Shown here: in pieces, positions 9,142-17,767 of the stretch
How positions within the stretch are numbered: the stretch's first letter is position 1
Layout of the letters: each line of letters starts with the position of its first letter
Source: Nitrospirae bacterium JdFR-85
GTDB taxonomy: Bacteria > Nitrospirota > Thermodesulfovibrionia > Thermodesulfovibrionales > JdFR-85
DNA: 43,221 nt
Direction: 5' to 3'
NCBI GenBank assembly: GCA_002011745.1
Contig: MTOU01000005.1
Span: 1-43,221 of the forward strand
Made by a program: the position numbers and the translations under genes
Notes under the pieces: model-generated
What the model was told of the DNA's origin: nothing
The model's database searches: none
Seen by the model: the letters and a program-made list of their open reading frames with translations, nothing else

Positions 9142-10607
9142 GTGCCACTTCTTTCGTTACGGATAGCCTCATTCAGAGGCAATCTAATAATAAAATTTGC
9201 TCCACTAAAACCCTCAATGCCTGAATAGTTCTCATTTATTGCTCTAATAGTACCACCATGTTCTTCAACTATCTTTTTGGTAATAGCAAGTCCCAATCCT
9301 GTTCCAGAACTTTTACCCTTAGTAACAAAAGGTTCAAAAACCTTGGGGAGAATCTCTTCAGGGATACCTCTTCCAGAGTCTGCCATTACCATCTCAAAAA
9401 GATTATCCACTTTACGACAGAGAATTAAAAACTTGTCACCTTCTCTTAAAGCCTCTTTCGCATTATTAGAGATATTAAATATTACTCTTTTGAATTTCTC
9501 AGGATCTATATATACCGGTCCTACATAGTCAAGCCTTTTCACAACTTCGATCCTCTTCATCGCCATCTCTTTTTCTATATAGGATAAAACTTCAGAGATA
9601 AAGTCTCTAATATCCACTTCTTTCACTGAAAGCCTCTTTTTGAATCCTCTTGTGAAAGCAAGAAGGTCTTCGATCATCTCCACAAGTCTATTGACCTCGT
9701 CAACTATCAACTTACTGTACTCTTTTCTCTCCTCAGAACTGAACTCCATATCTCCAAGAAGCCCTGCAAATCCTTTTATTGTAGCCATTGGATTCTTTAT
9801 ATCATGAATTATCCCTGCCGCCATCTGGCCAATTGTAGCAAATCTCTCCTGTTTGAGTTTCTCTTCCATAAGGTGATATGTCTCTATTGCTCCTGCTACC
9901 ATTACTGAAATAGAAAGCAGCAAAGACTCGTCCTCACTGGTGAAGCCTCCTCTGAGTTTATTACTAAGATTGAGAACTCCTACGGTTTTGTCTTTAACTC
10001 TGAGAGGCACACAAAGAAGTGAGTTTATATTTACCTCGCCTCCTTGGACAAAATCGTGGTCTTTAATAGGCTCATTTATTATCACAGCCTTACCACTCTT
10101 GAATACCCTGCCTGCAACTCCTGCATTTATATCAAGCCAACAGGGTTCATTAACAATTCTACCTGAGACAGCCTTAATAAAGAACTTTCCATCTTCTGAT
10201 TCAACAGTCATTATAGAACAATTCTCCACGCCCATTATTTCTTTTATCCTTAAAGTAACCACCCCCAGTATCTCGTTTATCTCTATGGATGAACTCATTA
10301 TCTCACTTAATTCAGAAAGAAAGGTAAGTTCTCTATATTTATTAAGGGTATGAGATATTACTCTCTTTTTCTCTTCTATCTCCTCGATAAAACATTCAAT
10401 AATTTTTGCAATAGTGTTGATATCCGGGCTTTCGCCCTTAACTATCCCAACCCGGTCTTCTTCAACCCTTACCTCTACAGAATAAACCTCACTAACATCT
10501 GATGAATAAAGCTTCTTACCTTCAGGGTAATAAAGACAGAAAGGCGAAATCTTCTCTTCAAGCACTTTACAGATTTTTAATATATCCTTTTTTCTTATGG
10601 GGGTCAT
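9138..10607 (-). CDS. GAF-domain cytoplasmic histidine kinase
   Basis: A 489-residue soluble sensor kinase with no membrane helix. An N-terminal region (1-90) with a helical linker leads to a GAF domain (about 95-245), then HisKA with phospho-His H269 in IIHDIKNP and a HATPase_c domain (N box NISNNAKEAL, G1 DSGRGIP, G2 GTGLGLAI). It presumably binds an internal ligand through GAF and phosphorylates one or more of the operon's receivers: the GGDEF protein immediately downstream (4-bp overlap), the PilB fusion or the CheY-like protein. It begins 4 bp inside the end of the 72-residue gene, so translation is coupled. The ligand cannot be read from the sequence. Confidence 0.92.
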   Translation of the reverse strand: MTPIRKKDILKICKVLEEKISPFCLYYPEGKKLYSSDVSEVYSVEVRVEEDRVGIVKGESPDINTIAKIIECFIEEIEEKKRVISHTLNKYRELTFLSELSEIMSSSIEINEILGVVTLRIKEIMGVENCSIMTVESEDGKFFIKAVSGRIVNEPCWLDINAGVAGRVFKSGKAVIINEPIKDHDFVQGGEVNINSLLCVPLRVKDKTVGVLNLSNKLRGGFTSEDESLLLSISVMVAGAIETYHLMEEKLKQERFATIGQMAAGIIHDIKNPMATIKGFAGLLGDMEFSSEERKEYSKLIVDEVNRLVEMIEDLLAFTRGFKKRLSVKEVDIRDFISEVLSYIEKEMAMKRIEVVKRLDYVGPVYIDPEKFKRVIFNISNNAKEALREGDKFLILCRKVDNLFEMVMADSGRGIPEEILPKVFEPFVTKGKSSGTGLGLAITKKIVEEHGGTIRAINENYSGIEGFSGANFIIRLPLNEAIRNERSGT

Positions 10608-10822
10608 AACCTCATACCACCCCGCCTCAAACTTTTATCTAACTCCTCTGAAAGGATTTTGAATTTATCAAGATCAAGCTTCCTTAGAATCTCCATCTCC
10701 TTCTTAGTAAAAACAAATCCCTCCTTAATACATGTCTCCACAAATGATGTCTTTACCATTTCTCTAAAGACATCATCTGTAATTATTCTACCAAGAAATC
10801 TCTCTACTGAATCCTGCCCCAT
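10604..10822 (-). CDS. 72-residue small protein, first gene of the signalling/pilus operon
   Basis: A small mainly helical protein with no membrane segment or cysteines suited to metal binding. The layout (S-VERFLGRI-TDD-FR start, a central F-x-T-K-E-E-like segment, then L-L-D-K-F) resembles short proteins annotated as the Franean1_4349 family of putative RiPP precursors; this is from memory of the pattern. No RiPP-modifying enzyme is present here, so a regulatory or adaptor role for the downstream kinase is at least as likely. The ATG has a strong GGAGGAG ribosome site and the stop overlaps the kinase start. It is the first gene after the sigma-54 promoter at 10858-10873. Confidence 0.72.
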   Translation of the reverse strand: MGQDSVERFLGRIITDDVFREMVKTSFVETCIKEGFVFTKKEMEILRKLDLDKFKILSEELDKSLRRGGMRL

Positions 10823-10857
10823 AGCTCTCCTCCAGCATGAGGTTTTTCCTTTTTAAG

Positions 10858-10873
10858 AACAAAAATTGTGCCA
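10858..10873 (-). promoter_or_regulatory. Sigma-54 promoter of the signalling/pilus operon
   Basis: On the minus strand the sequence TGGCACAATTTTTGTT has a perfect -24 element (TGGCAC) and a -12 element TTGT, with GG and GT separated by the canonical 10 bases; the consensus is GC. Transcription would start about 12 bases on, roughly 25 bp before the ATG at 10822. A tandem pair of inverted repeats lies 63-100 bp upstream, a usual distance for an enhancer-binding activator. Confidence 0.62.
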
Positions 10874-10935
10874 AATTAAGAATTTTTTGTTTTTAAAAAT
10901 TATACAGGATTATACATCAGAATTTTACACCTTAC

Positions 10936-10972
10936 TGTACTCTTTTGGTACAGACTGTTCCTTTAATGGACA
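10936..10972. promoter_or_regulatory. Tandem activator-binding sites upstream of the signalling/pilus operon
   Basis: Two 17-bp inverted repeats with 6-5-6 layout: TGTACT-CTTTT-GGTACA (10936-10952) and the weaker TGTTCC-TTTAA-TGGACA (10956-10972). Their start points are exactly 20 bp apart, so both would face the same side of the helix. The same arrangement occurs at 17694-17730 upstream of pgaA, and I found no other copies in the window. They fit upstream activating sequences for the NtrC-type regulator at 17768-19138. Confidence 0.6.
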
Positions 10973-10988
10973 TTTATATAAATAGACT

Positions 10989-11402
10989 TTACTGTAGTGG
11001 CCACACAATCTCTTTTTTGGACATCAACTCCTTAACCTTATCAGGATGCAGTTTGAAGTATTCTGCAAACTGGTCTATGCCAGAAGCAGCCACACTGCGT
11101 CTCTTGTTTCTCTTACCAAACCTCCAATAATTATAATATCCCCAGGTACGAAGAACAACAAATACTACCAAGATGATCCAGCCCATTTTACTAATAAGAG
11201 CAAAGAATTCTTTATATCCCACCTTCTCTATAACCTCCACATAAAAGTATCTAAATCCTAATATCCAGAGAATTAAGCTCAATATAGGTGACAGCAGATA
11301 CAGCCATAATCCCCAAACTATACCTGTAATGCTTAATTCAGTAATTGTTCTTAAAAAAGATTTTAAACTTGGATTGTCTCTTATTTCAATATCCTCTGAC
11401 AT
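10989..11402 (-). CDS. pgaD: PgaD, PNAG synthase accessory subunit
   Basis: A 137-residue inner-membrane protein, the same length as E. coli PgaD. Two membrane helices (about 25-55 and 65-90) precede a basic cytoplasmic tail. In E. coli PgaD forms the PNAG synthase with PgaC, and the pair binds c-di-GMP allosterically. The ATG at 11402 is chosen over an in-frame start at 11450 because GGGAGGAGG lies directly before it and it overlaps the pgaC stop by one base (TAATG). PgaD is poorly conserved in sequence; the identification rests on size, topology and its place at the end of a pgaABCD operon. Confidence 0.85.
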   Translation of the reverse strand: MSEDIEIRDNPSLKSFLRTITELSITGIVWGLWLYLLSPILSLILWILGFRYFYVEVIEKVGYKEFFALISKMGWIILVVFVVLRTWGYYNYWRFGKRNKRRSVAASGIDQFAEYFKLHPDKVKELMSKKEIVWPLQ

Positions 11403-12676
11403 TATAACCTCCTCCCTATGGTCTCTATTCCTCTGTCTGGACTCTTCCATACGGCCCTTCTCTTTTCTTTCCTAAACAAGACCTTAGGGACCGCTACAGT
11501 TACAGTCAATGCATTGATCATCCAGTACGCGAAGGGATACCATATAACCCAGAATAGATATTTAAACATCTTTTTATCATATATATAATCCATACTTAAG
11601 CTAACTACAAACTGGATCAAACACACAAGGGCAAGGATTGATCCTGTCCATAGAGGTGGAATTGGAGGAACAAACTTAATGGGCATAACAAGTTTGAATA
11701 AAGCCTGAACCGCCCATAAACAGATGATCAACCAAAAGGAGTATGACCAGAAGGCACTCAGTATATACTCAATATAAATGGGCCATAGCCTTCTCTGTCT
11801 CCAATCTTTCCAGATATTTACATGTTTCTTTAAGACTTCTACACCTCCCTGTGCCCAACGGAGACGCTGTCTCCACAAACCTCTCAGTGTCTCAGGCACA
11901 AAGACCCAGCAGATAGCCCGGGGTTCATATCGTACATCCCAGAAGTTCTTCTCCAGTTTCCATGTGATATCTATATCCTCTGTTACCATATCTGTATCCC
12001 ATAGACCGACAGAAATCAAAGCCCGCTTACGGAATGCAGCCATCACCCCAGAAACTGTTAAAATTTTACCGAGTATCCTTTGTGCCCTTTTAATTAATCC
12101 AATAATAGTTGAGAACTCTCCTGTCTGTATTTTGCCAAGCAGGGTAGTACGATTAATAACTCTTGGATTGCCTGTGATAGCACCCACTCGTGAATACTTC
12201 ATGAAATGCCACGCAAGCCATTTAAGAGCATTACGGTCAACCAAGGCATCTGCATCCACTGTAAGAATAAACTCTCCTCTGGCCACCATTGCACCTATAC
12301 TAAGAGCAGCTCCTTTACCTTGATTCTCCTTTAAATATACAACCCTTATACGATCGTGCTTTTGAGCGTATTCTTTTAATATTTCTGCGGTTCTATCAGT
12401 ACTACCATCATCTATTGGTATTATTTCGTAATTTGGATAATCTAATTTCAATAGTTGATCCAGTGTCTGTCTAATCTGACCCTCTTCATTGTGACAGGGT
12501 ACCAGCACTGAAAACATTGGATACTCTTTAAGTTCAGGCAAGGTCTGTTTCTTTCTCTCATGTCTCCAATAAAACAGTATCCCTCCCACTATCCAGACAA
12601 TACTCATCAGCAGTGGATAGAGATATACAAAATCACTTATAAACTGTAAAACCGCCTCTATGGTTGTTCTATTCAT
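11402..12676 (-). CDS. pgaC: PgaC, poly-N-acetylglucosamine synthase
   Basis: A processive family-2 glycosyltransferase of 424 residues that polymerises UDP-GlcNAc into beta-1,6-linked PNAG at the inner membrane. N-terminal membrane segments (ending WIVGGILFYWR) lead to the catalytic domain with PIDDGSTDRT (UDP binding), VDADALVD (DxD), TEDIDITWKLE (catalytic base region) and QRLRWAQGG (QxxRW processivity motif), followed by C-terminal helices. The start at 12676 forms an ATGA overlap with pgaB; a start at 12745 would overlap pgaB by 73 bp and is rejected. In E. coli the synthase depends on PgaD and c-di-GMP, and a diguanylate cyclase is encoded in the next operon downstream. Confidence 0.95.
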   Translation of the reverse strand: MNRTTIEAVLQFISDFVYLYPLLMSIVWIVGGILFYWRHERKKQTLPELKEYPMFSVLVPCHNEEGQIRQTLDQLLKLDYPNYEIIPIDDGSTDRTAEILKEYAQKHDRIRVVYLKENQGKGAALSIGAMVARGEFILTVDADALVDRNALKWLAWHFMKYSRVGAITGNPRVINRTTLLGKIQTGEFSTIIGLIKRAQRILGKILTVSGVMAAFRKRALISVGLWDTDMVTEDIDITWKLEKNFWDVRYEPRAICWVFVPETLRGLWRQRLRWAQGGVEVLKKHVNIWKDWRQRRLWPIYIEYILSAFWSYSFWLIICLWAVQALFKLVMPIKFVPPIPPLWTGSILALVCLIQFVVSLSMDYIYDKKMFKYLFWVIWYPFAYWMINALTVTVAVPKVLFRKEKRRAVWKSPDRGIETIGRRL

Positions 12677-14586
12677 GGCAAAAATGGATAATCCTTGGTT
12701 GACATTTCGAGTTTTATAATATTTAGTGCCGGCTTGTTCTCCCATACATTATCAGGATAATAGGCTATGCTTCTGCCACCTGAGGCCAGTATGTCCCTCA
12801 TCTGAGAAAGCAATTTCCAGTCATCTATCCATTTATTTCTTCGCCAGTCATATGCCTGTAATTTGAAAACTGTTTTCTTAACACCAGACTTAAATCCCTT
12901 GGCAACTCTGACTAGTTTTCCGAGCCATTCGGATGGTTTCTTAACTTCTTCCATATAGGGATAGGCCATTACTACCACATAATCATAGTTATTCAAGAAG
13001 AGTTCATAATTCTGCGCAAACCACTCCTCGGACTCCGGCTCTGTTAAAAGAGGTGCATAAATATTCCTTGCAAAGAAAGTCTCAGGACGATACTTTCTCA
13101 CACTTTCCATAAGTTCTTTTGTAAAATCTATCAACACCTCAGTCTTATATCTACTCCATTGCTTCATAAGTTCAGGGTCTTCTTTAATATTCACCCTCTG
13201 GAAATCTATACCAAAACGTTCTTTGTATTTTTCAAGTGCTGCAGGATGGAAATCTTCATAGTCTGTAAGATAGGCATCGTCCTGAAATAGAACTCCTTGT
13301 ATTAATGAGTGAGCAGCAAGGTCTTCATATAACATACGCATTATCTCTCTTGTCTTTTCACTAAAAGGACTCAGCCTGTTATACCAGGACTTTTTCTCTT
13401 CTGGTTTACTCACCACTTTAAGAGACTGATTGAGTTCTTCATCTGGCAGCTCAATGCTTAAAACCGGCATCCAGGCATAAACATCCATATCTCTTATCTT
13501 TATTTGATGCACTGCATGACTGAAGATATCAGCCTTCATAGGCAAAACCCTATTAGGAAAATATACGCTCTTGATGTTGCCTGTACCCTCAGGGTCAGAG
13601 AATGCCTGAAGAAAAACCGTGTTTACTTTCATAGCCACTAAACGGTCAATCAACCTCCCCAGGTTTTCATCTGTCTTTTCATAGGATTCTGGATCATAAA
13701 TCAGATCAAGGTCTACTTGGACTGCCCTCACATAGTATTGAAATTTACTGGACTGGTTGACCATCTCCACAAACTCTTCCATAGGTTCATTCATAACAAA
13801 ATTACGTTTTATTTCATAAAGAGAGTCTAAATCAGCATAACCATTGAAAGAGGTAAAACACATCTTATATCCCCTTTTTATGGCTATCTCTTTACTTATT
13901 GTAGTGTACTTTCCGAAAGGCCATACTATCGCACGTGGTTTAAAACCAAGATGTTTTTGAAAAACCTCCTCCTGTTGTTCAAAATCTCTCTCGATCCTCT
14001 CTATGTATTCCTCCTCTGTCTCATATCTCTTGGTTAAAGGATCATATGCTCTGACATACAATGCTGGACCTATATTACCTACAGAATTGTACTGAATGCC
14101 TTTATGAAGATCATATGTATGGGATACTATCTCCACAAGTTCCTTTGATGCCAACTCTTTTATCTGTTCCCAGCTCATAATAGGCTCTGGGATCTCCTTG
14201 GGGGGATTGTCCACATAAGCCCCACTTATCGCAACTACTGAAGGATAACCAAACTCTTCAAGTACAGGAACTACAAATTCATAGTAAGAAACATAACCAT
14301 CATCGAATGCAATCAATACAGGCTTAGGTGGCAGCTTCTTCTCTCCTCTGCTCGCCTTTAGAATATCATCCAGTGATATGGGATGGAATCCATGTGTTCT
14401 CAAATACTCCATCTGTTCCACAAAATCTTTTCTTGATACACTGTACTCGTCCTTTGGATTTTCAACTACTGCGTGATAAACAATAACCAAGAACTCTCCT
14501 TCCTTCATCTCCTTTGCAACCACTGAGCAATTAAAATTTAAAATAACCAGTATATTCAGAAATATGAATATTAAAATCCTACACAT
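12673..14586 (-). CDS. pgaB: PgaB, PNAG N-deacetylase with glycoside hydrolase-like domain
   Basis: A periplasmic enzyme of about 637 residues that partly de-N-acetylates PNAG before export. A hydrophobic signal segment ends near residue 24; a Cys at 20 could carry lipid as in E. coli, but the lipobox is poor. The N-terminal CE4 domain has the metal/catalytic motif AFDDGY (D95, D96) and SHTYDLH (H156, H161). From about residue 288 a GHL13-type domain follows (VDLDLIY, NTVFLQAF, GVLFQDDAYLTDYED), which in E. coli binds and in some species cleaves PNAG. The ATG at 14586 has GGGGGAG upstream and shares one base with the pgaA stop; a TTG one codon earlier is possible. Both halves are present, as in Gram-negative PgaB. 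Confidence 0.95.
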   Translation of the reverse strand: MCRILIFIFLNILVILNFNCSVVAKEMKEGEFLVIVYHAVVENPKDEYSVSRKDFVEQMEYLRTHGFHPISLDDILKASRGEKKLPPKPVLIAFDDGYVSYYEFVVPVLEEFGYPSVVAISGAYVDNPPKEIPEPIMSWEQIKELASKELVEIVSHTYDLHKGIQYNSVGNIGPALYVRAYDPLTKRYETEEEYIERIERDFEQQEEVFQKHLGFKPRAIVWPFGKYTTISKEIAIKRGYKMCFTSFNGYADLDSLYEIKRNFVMNEPMEEFVEMVNQSSKFQYYVRAVQVDLDLIYDPESYEKTDENLGRLIDRLVAMKVNTVFLQAFSDPEGTGNIKSVYFPNRVLPMKADIFSHAVHQIKIRDMDVYAWMPVLSIELPDEELNQSLKVVSKPEEKKSWYNRLSPFSEKTREIMRMLYEDLAAHSLIQGVLFQDDAYLTDYEDFHPAALEKYKERFGIDFQRVNIKEDPELMKQWSRYKTEVLIDFTKELMESVRKYRPETFFARNIYAPLLTEPESEEWFAQNYELFLNNYDYVVVMAYPYMEEVKKPSEWLGKLVRVAKGFKSGVKKTVFKLQAYDWRRNKWIDDWKLLSQMRDILASGGRSIAYYPDNVWENKPALNIIKLEMSTKDYPFLP

Positions 14587-17480
14587 CAAAATCTCCCCCT
14601 GTAGGTGAGATAGAAACTATAACTATACACAGAGTCTCCATCATAGACCTGTCTTGAGACTGTAATACCCCACAGCAGTGCCTGGGTATCAGAAAAATCG
14701 TAGATATGCTCATACCGGACAGCCCAAGTTGGTCTGGGAGAGTATCCTGACTGTTTATATGTTCCTCCCGTAAGAAAGAGTTTCTGAAGGAATGCCTTAT
14801 TGTAAATCCTCCAATGGGTATATTCAGTCATAAGCGTTGCAGACAGACTAAGGTCATACTCTGGATTAAAGTAGGGGACATCCCTCTTTGAATTCTTGGA
14901 TGAAAATAGTTCTAAGAAAAATCTAAATCTCCAATTATTCTTCACATAAAGTCCCTGTTCATAGGTAAACATACCTTGAAATCTATCATTTCCGTCTGAA
15001 AAGTTGAGATAAGAAAGTAACAGCCCATACTCACGCCACTCACTTTCTCTATAGGTTATATCTGCCTCTAACTTACTGGCCTCTATGTTATACACCCTTG
15101 CTCTGACAGGAATGTCTGTTGTGAAAGAATCATAGGAAACTCCAAAGGTCCAGTAGTCATCAGGAGTGAAGACCACTTCTGTGAATGAACCTAAATTATC
15201 TCCAGTATCATATTCAACAGAAAAATGCTGCCTTGCCCTCCAAGAGCTATTGAATATATGTTCAGCTCCAGCGCCTATTCTCCGATAATAATAGTGTCTA
15301 TCTTCGGTATCTATATAACTCTGCTGCCAGAGCAAGAAACCATATACATGGGTATAAAGGGTAACAGGTTGGTACAGGGCAATATTCAATCTTATATCTT
15401 CATATCCATCCTCATCCCTGTAATACACAAAATCCCCTCTCACCTCTCTCATCTCTTCCACTTCAAGTTTACGAATAAGTTGCTGAACATGTTTATCCTT
15501 GGGGTACTCTGCAAGAAGCTGTTTTGCTCCTTCTCTTGCCTCTTCTTTATAAGCAAGCTGGTTGAGGGTGTGCATCATACCTATTCTCGCCTTCACATTA
15601 TGAGACTCCATAGAATGAATTATCCTAAATTCTCTTAATGCCTTTCTTGGCCATCCACGCCATAGATACATGTGTGCAAGTCCTGTACGAATACCCATAT
15701 TTGCAGGTGCCTGCTTCCTTAATCGCCAGAAGTACTCCTCTGCCTCCTTCAACCTATCTTCATATGCAAGCATCCATCCTCTAATCACAGCAATCTCCAA
15801 CTTCTTCCAGTTTGGGACTGCTGTTTTACCCAACCAGTAAACTCTCGGTTGCTCTTTATCTAACTCATCAAGAATCTTTCTTGCTTTGTTGAACTTCCTT
15901 AGTTCCTGTAGAGTATAGAACTTCCCCAATCGTCCATTGTAGGATCTTGGATTGCTCTTAAGGGCCTTATTGTAGAGCTCAAGAGCCTTCTCAGGCTTTT
16001 CAAGATACAGATATGCCTTAGCCACATTCTCCAAGACCCACCATGGAAGAAATATATCTCTTTCTACAAGTCTCTCATAAGCCTCAACAACCTCTTTCAT
16101 ATCATTGTTTTCAGCAAGTGCAATTATATAATCAAACCTTGCACGTAGATTATCAGGATCACTCAACAAAGGCTGCAGTATCTTCTTTGCTTCCACAGGT
16201 TCCTTCCACTTGATCCGATCAGTGGCTGTATTACCTATAAGAAAAATATGCAAATCCTTGGCATCAGGTAGTTTTTGGTAGGCCTTATCAAGTGCCAGAG
16301 AGCTTGCTCCAAGATCAGAAAAGGCTATAAGTCTCAACCTATGAGCAGTCTTGTTTTCAGGATATATTTCAAGAATACGATCATACTCTTTTATGGCTTC
16401 CCAAAACTTCTTTGCCTGCTCAAAAACATATGCACGGGCAAATAGGACTCTGTTGTCTGTATCAGGAAGTTCGTCTAATATCTTAAATGCCTTCTCAGAC
16501 TCATGCTCCTTTGCCAGACAGTAGGCCAAACCTATCTTTGCACGAACATAATCAGGATTCCTTTTAATTACTGTCTTATAATAATATTTCGCCTTACTGA
16601 TATCCCCACTCTTAAAGTAGGCCCATGCAATCCATGTAAATAGATGGTCTGATCCCTTAAGAGTATCTATATTTTCTTCAAAAAGTTTAATCGCTTTGTC
16701 GTAATCCTTGTATGTAACAAGTGCCACTATATAATCCTCTATTGTACCTTCCTGTTTAAGTTGCTCAAGCAGAAGCCTTTTTTTCTCGTAGGGAAGAGAA
16801 GCAATTAAATCATTAATTCTCTTATCTATCTCCTCCTTGTCTATACCCTCAATCTTTTTAATTTCATGGTATAAACGAAGAGCATCTACATATCTGCCTT
16901 TCTCAAACAGGATATGGACCCTCATCAAATCAATATCTCCATCACCTTCTATAGAAGTTTCCTCCAAGTATCTTAGAGCCTCCTCCAATCTCCCTATCTT
17001 GATAAGACTCGCCACAAGACCTTTTAAAGCCTCTGTGTCTGCAGGATTCTTTTCAAATGCCTCTTTGTACAGAGAAAAGGCCTCCTCAAACTCTCCATGT
17101 TCAAAATATGCCTTTGCTATATTTCTTAGGAGATAGGGTCTTCGAGGAAAAGAAGATGGTAGATTCTCAAACATTCTAATTGCCTCATCATTCCTTCCTA
17201 CCCAGACCAGGATAACGATATAATCAGAAGTGGCCTCAGGAAATTCCATTGGTTCTGATACATACGGAGACAAAAGTGACAGCGCATCTTCATACTCTTC
17301 TTGGTTAACAAGCTCTCTCACTTTTTGGAGTATTGAATTAATTTCATCCTGCGTTACTACAGCATTCTCTATCCTGCCTGTAGAGTCCACAGAAACTCCT
17401 ATCACCGTATTATGGCAGGTTAGAATAAACAAAACCACTAATAATATTTTGCAACCCTTTTTCATCAACTCTTTTCTCAT
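14586..17480 (-). CDS. pgaA: PgaA, PNAG outer-membrane export porin with TPR domain
   Basis: A 964-residue outer-membrane protein, longer than E. coli PgaA (about 807). A signal peptide (hydrophobic stretch ILLVVLFILTC) is followed by many TPR helices (about 40-680; repeated patterns such as AKAYFEHGEFEEAFSLYKEA) that would sit in the periplasm and dock PgaB and polymer. A C-terminal beta-barrel (about 700-964) has alternating aromatic strands and ends in a final F, as outer-membrane barrels do. It is the first gene of pgaABCD. Possible starts are the ATG at 17480 and an in-frame ATG at 17465 that has a weak AAAGAG site. A sigma-54 promoter, a sigma-70-like promoter and two activator sites lie upstream. 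The extra length is in the TPR part. Confidence 0.93.
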   Translation of the reverse strand: MRKELMKKGCKILLVVLFILTCHNTVIGVSVDSTGRIENAVVTQDEINSILQKVRELVNQEEYEDALSLLSPYVSEPMEFPEATSDYIVILVWVGRNDEAIRMFENLPSSFPRRPYLLRNIAKAYFEHGEFEEAFSLYKEAFEKNPADTEALKGLVASLIKIGRLEEALRYLEETSIEGDGDIDLMRVHILFEKGRYVDALRLYHEIKKIEGIDKEEIDKRINDLIASLPYEKKRLLLEQLKQEGTIEDYIVALVTYKDYDKAIKLFEENIDTLKGSDHLFTWIAWAYFKSGDISKAKYYYKTVIKRNPDYVRAKIGLAYCLAKEHESEKAFKILDELPDTDNRVLFARAYVFEQAKKFWEAIKEYDRILEIYPENKTAHRLRLIAFSDLGASSLALDKAYQKLPDAKDLHIFLIGNTATDRIKWKEPVEAKKILQPLLSDPDNLRARFDYIIALAENNDMKEVVEAYERLVERDIFLPWWVLENVAKAYLYLEKPEKALELYNKALKSNPRSYNGRLGKFYTLQELRKFNKARKILDELDKEQPRVYWLGKTAVPNWKKLEIAVIRGWMLAYEDRLKEAEEYFWRLRKQAPANMGIRTGLAHMYLWRGWPRKALREFRIIHSMESHNVKARIGMMHTLNQLAYKEEAREGAKQLLAEYPKDKHVQQLIRKLEVEEMREVRGDFVYYRDEDGYEDIRLNIALYQPVTLYTHVYGFLLWQQSYIDTEDRHYYYRRIGAGAEHIFNSSWRARQHFSVEYDTGDNLGSFTEVVFTPDDYWTFGVSYDSFTTDIPVRARVYNIEASKLEADITYRESEWREYGLLLSYLNFSDGNDRFQGMFTYEQGLYVKNNWRFRFFLELFSSKNSKRDVPYFNPEYDLSLSATLMTEYTHWRIYNKAFLQKLFLTGGTYKQSGYSPRPTWAVRYEHIYDFSDTQALLWGITVSRQVYDGDSVYSYSFYLTYRGRF

Positions 17481-17497
17481 CCTTTCTTCATAAATAA

Positions 17498-17513
17498 AGC
17501 AAAAAATATACCA
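17498..17513 (-). promoter_or_regulatory. Sigma-54 promoter of pgaABCD
   Basis: On the minus strand TGGTATATTTTTTGCT has GG and GC exactly 10 bases apart and a perfect TTGCT -12 element; the -24 element is TGGTAT instead of TGGCAC. The start point would fall near 17487, only a few bases before the pgaA ATG at 17480, which favours initiation at the ATG at 17465 from this promoter. Activator sites lie 180-218 bp upstream. Confidence 0.55.
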
Positions 17514-17637
17514 TCCCGCCCTTTGTGAAGATCTCCTTCTTATAAAGTAGAAACCCTTATCCTACTCAAATCCCTTCAGAATATTTATGTTAGGGAAGAA
17601 TTTAAGCGAAAAAAATCCTTTTTACTTAAGTAACCTA

Positions 17638-17666
17638 AGGATACCATTCTATACTTAAAAAGTCAA
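17638..17666 (-). promoter_or_regulatory. Sigma-70-like promoter upstream of pgaA
   Basis: On the minus strand TTGACT (17661-17666) and TATCCT (17638-17643) are 17 bp apart, and TGG directly precedes the -10 element (extended -10). Transcription from here would give a ~150-base leader running through the sigma-54 promoter. It may provide basal pga expression; it lies between the activator sites and the sigma-54 promoter. Confidence 0.42.
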
Positions 17667-17693
17667 ATAATATTTTGTGGAGAGCATATTAAC

Positions 17694-17730
17694 TGTACCT
17701 TTAAGACACACCTTGTACCTTTTTGGTACA
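17694..17730. promoter_or_regulatory. Tandem activator-binding sites upstream of pgaABCD
   Basis: Two 17-bp elements: TGTACC-TTTAA-GACACA (17694-17710) and the perfect inverted repeat TGTACC-TTTTT-GGTACA (17714-17730). They are 20 bp apart, matching the spacing and sequence of the pair at 10936-10972. They lie between the NtrC-type regulator gene and pgaA, about 180-218 bp upstream of the sigma-54 promoter, as expected for enhancer sites of that regulator. Confidence 0.62.
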
Positions 17731-17767
17731 TTACCATAAAAACTCTGGAAAGCAGAAATGACAAAAC

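Noticed and set aside
9711-9726. The 16-mer CTTACTGTACTCTTTT identical to 10931-10946, as a further activator site
   Set aside because: It lies inside the GAF kinase gene, lacks the right half of the inverted repeat and has no tandem partner; one chance match of this length is not surprising in 43 kb.
11403-12745. Longer starts for pgaC (12745) and pgaD (11450) overlapping the upstream genes by about 50-75 bp
   Set aside because: The shorter starts give ATGA/TAATG junctions, the pgaD one has a strong ribosome site, and the lengths match the E. coli proteins.
16837-17136. Many open frames opposite real genes (for example inside pgaA)
   Set aside because: They are Ser/Leu-rich antisense shadows of well-supported genes without ribosome sites or recognisable motifs.
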